A stretch of 64,000 bases of DNA from Sediminitomix flava. Lineage in GTDB: Bacteria > Bacteroidota > Bacteroidia > Cytophagales > Flammeovirgaceae. The notes under the pieces were generated by a model. The model was not told where the DNA came from. It was given only the letters and a program-made list of their open reading frames with translations, and searched no databases. Position 1 is the stretch's first letter. Each line of letters begins with the position of its first letter. Made by a program: the position numbers and the translations under genes. The stretch lies in contig NZ_QGDO01000001.1 of assembly GCF_003149185.1 (NCBI RefSeq), positions 124,001 to 188,000 of the forward strand, written 5' to 3'. This document shows positions 35,409 to 43,401 of the stretch, one piece after another.

Positions 35409-35966
35409 TTACAAGATGAAAGGTAAAATAAGGTGAGTCATGACAAGACCTCCAATAAAGAATCCGACTACCGCTATTAATGACGGTAACTGAAGGTTTG
35501 ATAGCCCCGAAATTGCGTGACCAGAAGTACATCCGCCAGCGTATCTAGAACCAAATCCTACAAAGAAGCCTCCTATGATTAGAAAAGCCATTCCTTTCAA
35601 ACTCATCATACTTTCCAGACTAAATAATTCTTGAGGCAATAAACCCATATCTGTAGTTGAAAGTCTTAGTTCAGAAAAATACTGAACCGTATTCTCATTC
35701 AGTTGTGGAGTGATATCTCCATTCAAATAATTAGAGGCTATAAACCCTCCAATCATAGCTCCAAGAACGAATAGTAAATTCCATAATTGGTTTTTCCATT
35801 CAAACCTAAAGAAATCAACTTTTTTTCCTGCTCCACAAGCAGAACATAAAACTCTCAAATTGGAAGAAACACCAAACGTTTTCCCTCCAAATAGTAACAT
35901 TGCCATCACAAGCGTGATTAATGGCCCAGACACATACCATGGCCATTGTTGTGAAAGTACCTCCAT
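35409..35966 (-). CDS. YeeE/YedE-family half transporter, N-terminal-type
   Basis: A 185-residue membrane protein with about five segments and the motif GGCTSGHAISGLSNLQLPS, the first conserved-cysteine signature of the YeeE/YedE family. An LCSACGAGKK stretch near residue 40 adds two more cysteines. With the following 140-residue partner it would rebuild a complete YeeE-type carrier. It lies 88 bases after the persulfide dioxygenase fusion on the same strand. Confidence 0.88.
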   Translation of the reverse strand: MEVLSQQWPWYVSGPLITLVMAMLLFGGKTFGVSSNLRVLCSACGAGKKVDFFRFEWKNQLWNLLFVLGAMIGGFIASNYLNGDITPQLNENTVQYFSELRLSTTDMGLLPQELFSLESMMSLKGMAFLIIGGFFVGFGSRYAGGCTSGHAISGLSNLQLPSLIAVVGFFIGGLVMTHLILPFIL

Positions 35967-36054
35967 AAAATGTTGTTAGTAATTAGTATACCCTATTATT
36001 AAAAAAATGATTTAGACAGAGATAGTTTGACACCATCTCCGCCTATCTATAGTC

Positions 36055-37461
36055 CTACAAAGTTGAAGGACACACATAGTTAGTTAATGCAATATCAGTT
36101 TCTTTTATTTTCCCGAAACCACCTTTTACATCTACCAGATTTTTATAACCTGCTTTACGTAAAATAGAGCTAGCGATCATAGAACGATAACCTCCAGCAC
36201 AATGTACATAATAAGTTGTATCTTTATCTAAATCTGATAAATGTTTATTGATATAATCTAGTGGAAAATTCTCTACACCCTCTACATGCTGAGACAAGTA
36301 TTCATTCGGATTTCTAACATCCAATACTTTTATTCCCGTTTTGTAAGCTTGAGCGAACTCATCAGCATCTATAGACGGAATAATATATGCTGCATTTCCG
36401 CTTTTTGTCCAAGCATCGAAACCACCTTTCAAATATCCAACAGGGTTATCGTACCCTACTCTTGCTAATCGAGTCACAGCTTCTTCCTCTCGTCCTTCAT
36501 CAGTGACTAATAAAATTGGTGTATTCAAATCTGAGATCAGAGCACCAACCCAAACAGCAAACTTCCCGTCCAAACCAATATTGATTGAGTTCGGGATAAA
36601 GCCTTTGTTAAAAGTCTGAGGAGCACGTGTATCAAGAATCAAGACTCTTTTCTCGAAAGACTTAATCACAAACTCTTCAACAGAAAGAGCTTTCATTCCT
36701 TGTGCGAGTACATCATCAAAAGACACATAACCAGACTTATTCATCATGGCATTTTTTGCGAAGTATTGAGGGGGAGGAAGAATTCCAGAAGTCACTTCTT
36801 TGATAAATTGTTCTTTAGTAAGGTCTTGAAGTGCATAGTTGGTCTTTTTCTGATTCCCTAATGTATCAGAAGTGTCTTTACTCATATTTTTTCCACACGC
36901 AGAGCCTGCTCCATGTCCTGGGTAAACTATAATATCATCTGCCAATGGCATTAATTTATTATAGATTGATTCGTACAAATAGCCTGCTAAATCTTCTCGG
37001 CTTAAATCAGATTTTATAGCTAAATCAGGTCGACCTACATCACCTAAGAAAAGCGTATCACCTGTAAATAGCGCCTCATCTTTCCCTGCTGCATTTCTTA
37101 AAAGGAAAGTACTCGACTCCATTGTATGCCCTGGAGTGTGTAGTAAAACTAAACTATAAGCTCCAATTTTGAACTCTTCCAAGTCAGTACCTACATAAAT
37201 ATCATAATCAGTTTTGGCTGTTGGTCCAAACACAATTTGAGCACCTGTTTTCTTTGCTAAATCAAGGTGCCCTGATACAAAATCAGCATGAAAGTGTGTT
37301 TCAAAGATATACTTAATCTTCGCTCCTCTCTTTTCTGCCAGTTCAACATATTGATCAGTTTCTCTCAATGGGTCAATTACAGCTGCTTCACCATTAAATT
37401 CAATATAATATGCTCCTTGTGCTAAACAGCCTGTATATAATTGTTCGATAAGCTCTGCCAT
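36055..37461 (-). CDS. Persulfide dioxygenase-rhodanese fusion (MBL fold plus two rhodanese domains)
   Basis: A 468-residue CstB/ETHE1-like fusion. The metallo-beta-lactamase domain (1-240) has THFHADFVSGH with His56, His58 and Asp60; the usual His after Asp is Phe61, as fits a mononuclear iron persulfide dioxygenase, not a dizinc hydrolase. GHTMESSTFLL and YPGHGAGSACG supply other ligands. The first rhodanese domain (about 265-350) has Asp321 (LVTDEGRE) at the catalytic loop, so it is probably structural; the second (about 365-450) has a normal loop, HCAGGYRS, with Cys421. It would oxidise persulfides to sulfite or thiosulfate and guard against sulfide. First gene of the sulfur cluster. Confidence 0.92.
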   Translation of the reverse strand: MAELIEQLYTGCLAQGAYYIEFNGEAAVIDPLRETDQYVELAEKRGAKIKYIFETHFHADFVSGHLDLAKKTGAQIVFGPTAKTDYDIYVGTDLEEFKIGAYSLVLLHTPGHTMESSTFLLRNAAGKDEALFTGDTLFLGDVGRPDLAIKSDLSREDLAGYLYESIYNKLMPLADDIIVYPGHGAGSACGKNMSKDTSDTLGNQKKTNYALQDLTKEQFIKEVTSGILPPPQYFAKNAMMNKSGYVSFDDVLAQGMKALSVEEFVIKSFEKRVLILDTRAPQTFNKGFIPNSINIGLDGKFAVWVGALISDLNTPILLVTDEGREEEAVTRLARVGYDNPVGYLKGGFDAWTKSGNAAYIIPSIDADEFAQAYKTGIKVLDVRNPNEYLSQHVEGVENFPLDYINKHLSDLDKDTTYYVHCAGGYRSMIASSILRKAGYKNLVDVKGGFGKIKETDIALTNYVCPSTL

Positions 37462-37771
37462 AGTTCAAATATTTTAGGTAATGAATGAGTTTTGAGTTTA
37501 AGCTGACTATGATTTTAGCAGCTTCCTCATTTAATTTCTTTTACAAATATCTGAATGCTTCACGAGATTGTCTGTAACAAATATTACACAACAAAAATCT
37601 AGATGATTTTTCTCTTTATTTTAGCACTTTTAATAGAAGGCATCTCGCTTCTAAGGCTTCGTTAGACTTCAAAAAGTGATAACACTTCTTTATATTTAAT
37701 AAATACCTTTGATAATCTTTTTAAGAGGAATACAAACAATTATCTTTAGCTATCAACCATTTAAAATACCA
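37462..37771. other. Divergent intergenic region of the sulfur and macroglobulin operons
   Basis: 310 bases between the persulfide dioxygenase fusion and the macroglobulin gene. It holds the Crp/Fnr-like palindrome (37573-37588) and a small hairpin TAGAAG/CTTCTA (37634-37653) whose flank shares CTCGCT and CTTCGTTA with the hairpin block at 5985-6027. No gene is seen. Confidence 0.5.
37573..37588. promoter_or_regulatory. TGTAA-N6-TTACA palindrome, candidate Crp/Fnr-family site
   Basis: TGTAACAAATATTACA has 5-base arms and a 6-base spacer, like the TGTGA-N6-TCACA and TGTNA-type sites of Crp/Fnr-superfamily regulators. It lies 112 bases before the start of the persulfide dioxygenase gene (minus strand) and 184 before the macroglobulin gene (plus strand), in the usual activation range of the former. 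No Crp/Fnr gene is in the window. Confidence 0.5.
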
Positions 37772-40700
37772 ATGAATCGCTTTTTAATATTTGTTTTTTC
37801 ACTCACATTTTTTTTAGCATTTACTGCTTGTGAGAAAAAACCAGCTAATCAAAAAGATAACTTTAGCAGTCCTAAAAGTCTTTTTGTAGACCACATCAGT
37901 TCTCATACTGGAGGAATTGTTTCGATAGGGTCAGACATTCGATTGAAGTTCACAAAGAATGTAAGTGACAGTATCAAAAGTCTTCCGGTGGACAACGTAA
38001 TCAGTGTTAAACCAAGTATAAAAGGAAAAACCGTTTGGGAAGATAACCGCACACTTGTTTTCACTCCAAATAGCAATTTGACGAGTAATAACCAGTATGA
38101 GGTGACTGCCAAATTGAAATCAATCATTCCAGATATTGATGCTGATAAAGAGAATTTCAAGTTTACATTCAAAACACTTCAGCAAAATTATTCTTATCAG
38201 ATTGATGGATTGAAAGTCTATGATGAGAATGATTTGAGTAAAGTAAAGCTTGAAGGTACGCTAGAAACTGCTGATATCACTTCTTTAGAAAAAGTAAAAC
38301 AAGTGCTAAAAGCAGAACAAGATGGAAATAATCTTAGTATCAATTGGGAAATTGGTAGTAAAACAAATTCATACAAGTTTACTGTAAGTAATGTAGTCAG
38401 AGGTCAAGATGATTCTGAAGTTAATCTAGCTTTTACAGGAAAATCTATTGGAGTAGAACACAACTCAGACATGGATGTAGAAGTACTAGCATTAGATACT
38501 TTTAAAGTCACATCCACCAAAATAGTAAGAGGTAAACAGAATTACATTTCTGTATTATTTACAGACCCTCTTAACATTCGTCAGAACTTAGAAGGCTTGG
38601 TTACACTTTCAAGCTCTAACTCAAAACCAAGATTGGTGATCAATTTAAATGAACTGAAAGTTTACCCTACCAAAACGATGGGAGCTTCTGATGTTCTGAA
38701 GATTTTTAAAGGGATTGAAAATACAGCTGGTTATAAGCTAAAAGAAGATCACAAAGTCAAACTTCAATTTGCACAGATTAAACCTTCTGTCAAATTGCTT
38801 AACGATGATAAAAAGGCGATTCTTCCAAACTCTAAAGGACTCGTTTTACCATTTGAAGCTGTAGGTTTGAGAGCTGTAGATGTTACTGTTATCCGAGTTT
38901 TCGAGAATAATATGTTACAATATCTTCAATCCAATTCGTTGGGTGGTTCTTACCAACTAAAAAGAGTGGCAAGACCTGTTGTAAGAAAAACAATACCTTT
39001 GAATACGACAGGCGTAAATGACCTGAACTCTTGGAATAGATATACGCTCAATTTGGAAGAAGTTCTGACAGCAGAGCAAGGTGCACTATATCAAATTGAG
39101 ATCGGATTTAGAAAATCTCAGTCTTTATATTTCTGCTCTGAAGATCAAAATATAACAAGCCTATCAACTGACGATGATGACTGGGAAGCAGAGCCTGAAT
39201 CTTCTTATTGGGATAATGCAGAATATTATTACAACCCAAATTATAGATGGCAAGACAGAGATAACCCTTGTAGTGACTCTTACTACGGACGTAGAAGAAG
39301 TGTAAGTAAAATGCTTTTTGCATCTGACTTAGGGATCATCGCAAAAAGAAGAGATGGCGGCAAAATGTCTGTTTTTGTTACTAACCTCATAAACACAGTA
39401 CCGACTGCTGGTGTAGAAGTTGAAATCTATGATTATCAACAACAATTAATCAATAGAGGAACGACAGATAGCGAAGGAAAAGTAGTCATAGAATTGACAA
39501 ACAAGCCATTTGTAGTTGTTGCTAAAAAAGATAATCAAACTGGCTATCTGAAAGTAGATGACGGGTCGGCACTTTCATTGAGTAATTTTGATATCAGCGG
39601 TACACAAGTTCAAAAAGGATTAAAAGGATTTATCTACGGAGAAAGAGGTGTTTGGAGACCTGCAGACCCAATTCATTTAGGATTCATGCTTGAGGATATG
39701 GAAAGAACTCTTCCGGAGAACCACCCTGTAGCTATGGAGCTTTACAATCCGAGTAATCAATTGGTGTACAGAAAAACAAGTGATGCTTCTGTAGATCATT
39801 TATATCGTTTTGACTTCGAAACGGATGAAGATGCTCCAACAGGAAACTGGAGAGCCGTCGCAAAAGTAGGTGGAGCAAACTTCTCAAAGACTGTAAAAAT
39901 AGAGACCATTAAACCTAACCGTTTAAAGATTGACCTCAAATTCCCGAAAAAGACTTTTACAGCAAACGACCGCAATATTTCTGGAGATTTGAATGTAAGA
40001 TGGCTAAGCGGTGCAAAAGCGAATAATCTCAAAGCTGAATATGAACTACTGCTTCGTCCGATGACAACCAAATTCAAAAACTATCCAAATGTTAGTTTTG
40101 ATGATGAATCAAAAAGCTTCACCAGCAACCGTGAAATGGTTTTTGAAGGAAGAGTAGATGCAGAAGGAAATGCAAAAGTAAACATCAATTTAGGGAAAGC
40201 TACAAAAGCACCTGGAGCTTTGATGGTGAGTTTATACGGAAAAGTATATGAAGAAGGAGGCGAATTCAGTATTGGAAACAGTTCAATCCCGTTCTATCCA
40301 TATAAAAGCTTTGTAGGAGTTAAAGCTCCTGAAGGAGACCGTAGAGGTATTTTATTGACCGATAAAGATCATCAAGTACGAATTGTCAGTGTAGATGCTG
40401 ATGGTAATCCTGTTGACCGTACCAACGTAAAAGTTGAGTTGTACAAACTCGATTGGAAATGGTGGTGGGATAATTCTTATGACAATATCAGCAATTACCT
40501 TTCAAGATCTTATAAAACACCTGTTTCAAAAGGAACCGTAAATACCAATAATGGTGAAGGAACTTGGAGACTTAGAGTGAACCATCCTCAATGGGGACGT
40601 TATTATTTGAAAGTTGAAGACCCTGTCTCGGGGCATTCTGCTGGACAAGTCGTTTATATCGATTGGCCAGGTTGGGCAGGAAAAGGCAAACGAGGTGGAC

Positions 40701-43318
40701 TAGATGGCGCTTCAATGCTTGACTTTGGTATTGAAAAGGAAGAATATAAGGTCGGTGATCAAATTGTACTTTCAATCCCTTCAACCAAAGGAAATAGAAT
40801 CTTAGTCAGCTTAGAAACTGGAAGTGAGCAATTGCAAACATTCTGGGTAGAAACTGAAGAAGGAAATACTTCAATTTCTTTTGAAGCAACTCCGGATATG
40901 TCTCCAAATATCTACGCTCACCTCACCATGATTCAGCCTCATGAACAGAAAAAAAATGACCTTCCTATACGTTTGTATGGCGTACAGTCTATTAAAGTAG
41001 TAGATAGTCAGACGCTTTTACAGCCTGAGATTAAGATGCCTTCTGAACTTCGTCCTGAGCAAAACTATACGATTGAAGTTTCAGAAAAAACAGGAAAACC
41101 AATGGCTTATACTTTAGCCATTGTAGACGAAGGACTTTTAGATATTACCAATTTCAAAACGCCTCAACCTTGGGATTCTTTCTACTCAAGAGAAGCTCTA
41201 GGCATCAAAACTTGGGATGTTTATGATGATGTAATGGGTGCTTTTACTGGTAAAATTGACCATCTACTCGCTATTGGTGGTGATGAAGAATTGAATCCTA
41301 AAGACCAGAATGAAACCAACCGATTTAAACCTGTAGTCGAGTTTTTAGGTCCTTTCAAACTGGAAGCTGGAGATAAAAAGGTTCATAAAATCAAAATGCC
41401 GCAATACATTGGTAGCGTCAAAACTATGGTTATTGCATCTGGAAATGGTGCTTATGGTAGTAAACATGTTACGACTCCTGTAAAACAACCGCTCATGATT
41501 TCAGCAACTTTGCCAAGAGTAGCTGGACCAGGAGAAAGCATGAAACTTCCTGTCAATGTTTTTGCACTTGAAGATGGCATCAAAGATGTGCAATTAAGTA
41601 TTGAAACAAGCGGAACACTAAAACCTACTGCTTCTAAAAGTCAAACCGTAACTTTCAGCGCAGCCGGTGACAAAGTTGTTTACTTTGATCTGAAAGCCGA
41701 TGAGCTAATCGGTGAAGGAAAAGTAAAAGTAACAGCCAATAGTGGTTCGTTGAATGCTTCTTATGACATTGCGCTGAAAGTCATTCCTCGAAATCCAAGC
41801 ATGACACTTGTCGATGATAAGGTACTTGCAAGCAATGAGTCTTGGTCTTACGATTATCTGCCTTTGGGAATGAAAGGAGAAAACGCTGCATTTGTAGAAC
41901 TTAGTACACTTCCATCTTTAAATATAGAACAACGTTTAGGCTACCTTATCAGATACCCTCATGGATGTGTAGAGCAAACAACTTCTGCTGTTTTTGCGCA
42001 GCTTTATCTCAATAAACTCTTGACGCTATCAAAAGAAGATCAAGCTAAAGTACAGACTAATGTTGAAGCGGGTATCAGCCGATTAAAAACATTCCAAGTC
42101 AGTACAGGCGGATTCTCTTATTGGCCAGGCAATGACTATGCAAATAATTGGGGAACAAACTATGCTGGACATTTCCTTATAGAAGCGAAAAAAGCAGGTT
42201 ATGCCGTTCCAGAAAGTCTGATTTCTAAATGGGTAAGTTTCCAGACTAATCAAGCCGAAAATTGGTCATCGACGAGTACGGACAACAACAATGATGTGAT
42301 TCAAGCATACCGTTTATACACTCTTGCTTTAGCAGATCAAGCCGCTTTGGGTGCGATGAACAGAATGAAAGAAGAAAGTGGTTTGAGTCATACTGCAAAA
42401 TGGCGTTTAGCTTTAGCTTATGCTGTCGCAGGATATATTGACCAAGCTCAACTACTTATTGAAGGCATGGATGAGTTGACGGCTTCAACTTCCGAGATGA
42501 ACTATAGCTATACTTACGGCTCTGCCATTAGAGATAAAGCCATGATTTTGGAAACACTCACTGAGCTAGGTCAACAAGAGCGTGCTTTTGAAGTACTCAT
42601 GAAAATCGCTGAAAAGATGGCTGACCAAAACCAGTGGATGAGTACACAAACAACAGCTTACAGTTTTATTGCAATCGCAAAATATGCATCTCAAACGGAA
42701 TTGGAAAGTGATACAAATGTTCGTGTTGCTATCGGAAATAATGAAAAAGACTTTAGTGGTAAAGATTATGTTTATCAAGCTACTGTAGAGAAAGCAGAAG
42801 ATAAAGCCAAAATGGAAATCACAAACCATGGTAGTGCTCCTGTATTTGCAAGAGTTATTCGCTCTGGGATTCCATTGACAGGTGAAGAAACTTCTTCTAA
42901 GAAAAACCTAGAAATGTCAATCACTTATGAAGACCTGAAAGGAAATGAAGTGAACGTTGCAAGACTTCCTCAAGGCACAAACTTTAAAGCGATTGTAAGT
43001 GTGAAAAACCCAGGTTTGAAAGGTAAATATTCTGACATGTCACTGACACAGATTTTCCCTTCAGGTTGGGAAATCATCAATACAAGACTTGACGGTTCTA
43101 TGGAACAAAGTGCTGCAGATTATATGGATATCAGAGATGATAGAGTAATGCATTACTTTGACTTAAACCCTAATCAAAGTCTTGAATTTGAAGTTTTACT
43201 GAATGCTTCCTATCAAGGGAAATATTATCTACCAGCTGTCGAATCTGCTGCTATGTACGATAATAGTATTTATGCAACTCAAGCAGGAGAATGGGTAGAA
43301 ATTATAGCTGAAAAATAA
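37772..43318 (+). CDS. Bacterial alpha-2-macroglobulin lipoprotein
   Basis: About 1848 residues from the chosen ATG, which gives MNRFLIFVFSLTFFLAFTAC with lipobox FTAC and lipidated Cys20; an in-frame ATG 63 bases upstream lacks signal character. The chain shows the bacterial macroglobulin order: N-terminal MG/Ig-like domains, a GFIYGERGVWRPADPIHLGF MG region near 640, the alpha-2-macroglobulin domain near 1210 and a thioester domain with Cys1399 and Gln1402 in PHGCVEQTTS, then a complement-like alpha barrel and receptor-binding-like tail. Such proteins trap proteases that breach the outer membrane, linking covalently through the thioester. pbpC follows, the classic partnership with peptidoglycan repair. 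Confidence 0.93.
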   Translation: MNRFLIFVFSLTFFLAFTACEKKPANQKDNFSSPKSLFVDHISSHTGGIVSIGSDIRLKFTKNVSDSIKSLPVDNVISVKPSIKGKTVWEDNRTLVFTPNSNLTSNNQYEVTAKLKSIIPDIDADKENFKFTFKTLQQNYSYQIDGLKVYDENDLSKVKLEGTLETADITSLEKVKQVLKAEQDGNNLSINWEIGSKTNSYKFTVSNVVRGQDDSEVNLAFTGKSIGVEHNSDMDVEVLALDTFKVTSTKIVRGKQNYISVLFTDPLNIRQNLEGLVTLSSSNSKPRLVINLNELKVYPTKTMGASDVLKIFKGIENTAGYKLKEDHKVKLQFAQIKPSVKLLNDDKKAILPNSKGLVLPFEAVGLRAVDVTVIRVFENNMLQYLQSNSLGGSYQLKRVARPVVRKTIPLNTTGVNDLNSWNRYTLNLEEVLTAEQGALYQIEIGFRKSQSLYFCSEDQNITSLSTDDDDWEAEPESSYWDNAEYYYNPNYRWQDRDNPCSDSYYGRRRSVSKMLFASDLGIIAKRRDGGKMSVFVTNLINTVPTAGVEVEIYDYQQQLINRGTTDSEGKVVIELTNKPFVVVAKKDNQTGYLKVDDGSALSLSNFDISGTQVQKGLKGFIYGERGVWRPADPIHLGFMLEDMERTLPENHPVAMELYNPSNQLVYRKTSDASVDHLYRFDFETDEDAPTGNWRAVAKVGGANFSKTVKIETIKPNRLKIDLKFPKKTFTANDRNISGDLNVRWLSGAKANNLKAEYELLLRPMTTKFKNYPNVSFDDESKSFTSNREMVFEGRVDAEGNAKVNINLGKATKAPGALMVSLYGKVYEEGGEFSIGNSSIPFYPYKSFVGVKAPEGDRRGILLTDKDHQVRIVSVDADGNPVDRTNVKVELYKLDWKWWWDNSYDNISNYLSRSYKTPVSKGTVNTNNGEGTWRLRVNHPQWGRYYLKVEDPVSGHSAGQVVYIDWPGWAGKGKRGGLDGASMLDFGIEKEEYKVGDQIVLSIPSTKGNRILVSLETGSEQLQTFWVETEEGNTSISFEATPDMSPNIYAHLTMIQPHEQKKNDLPIRLYGVQSIKVVDSQTLLQPEIKMPSELRPEQNYTIEVSEKTGKPMAYTLAIVDEGLLDITNFKTPQPWDSFYSREALGIKTWDVYDDVMGAFTGKIDHLLAIGGDEELNPKDQNETNRFKPVVEFLGPFKLEAGDKKVHKIKMPQYIGSVKTMVIASGNGAYGSKHVTTPVKQPLMISATLPRVAGPGESMKLPVNVFALEDGIKDVQLSIETSGTLKPTASKSQTVTFSAAGDKVVYFDLKADELIGEGKVKVTANSGSLNASYDIALKVIPRNPSMTLVDDKVLASNESWSYDYLPLGMKGENAAFVELSTLPSLNIEQRLGYLIRYPHGCVEQTTSAVFAQLYLNKLLTLSKEDQAKVQTNVEAGISRLKTFQVSTGGFSYWPGNDYANNWGTNYAGHFLIEAKKAGYAVPESLISKWVSFQTNQAENWSSTSTDNNNDVIQAYRLYTLALADQAALGAMNRMKEESGLSHTAKWRLALAYAVAGYIDQAQLLIEGMDELTASTSEMNYSYTYGSAIRDKAMILETLTELGQQERAFEVLMKIAEKMADQNQWMSTQTTAYSFIAIAKYASQTELESDTNVRVAIGNNEKDFSGKDYVYQATVEKAEDKAKMEITNHGSAPVFARVIRSGIPLTGEETSSKKNLEMSITYEDLKGNEVNVARLPQGTNFKAIVSVKNPGLKGKYSDMSLTQIFPSGWEIINTRLDGSMEQSAADYMDIRDDRVMHYFDLNPNQSLEFEVLLNASYQGKYYLPAVESAAMYDNSIYATQAGEWVEIIAEK

Positions 43319-43341
43319 TTTTTATATTTATCCTAAATTTC

Positions 43342-43369
43342 AAAGACGCTCTTTTATTAGAGCGTCTTT
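43342..43369 (+). terminator. Hairpin between macroglobulin gene and pbpC
   Basis: AAAGACGCTCT (43342-43352) and AGAGCGTCTTT (43359-43369), followed by ACTTTTTCT. It may end most transcripts or only reduce pbpC expression relative to the macroglobulin. Confidence 0.8.
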
Positions 43370-43401
43370 ACTTTTTCTGAAGCATACTTGCAAACAACTA
43401 A

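Noticed and set aside
38100-42829. Antisense frames inside the macroglobulin gene
   Set aside because: The plus-strand frame is continuous over 1848 codons with recognisable domains; the antisense products resemble no protein.
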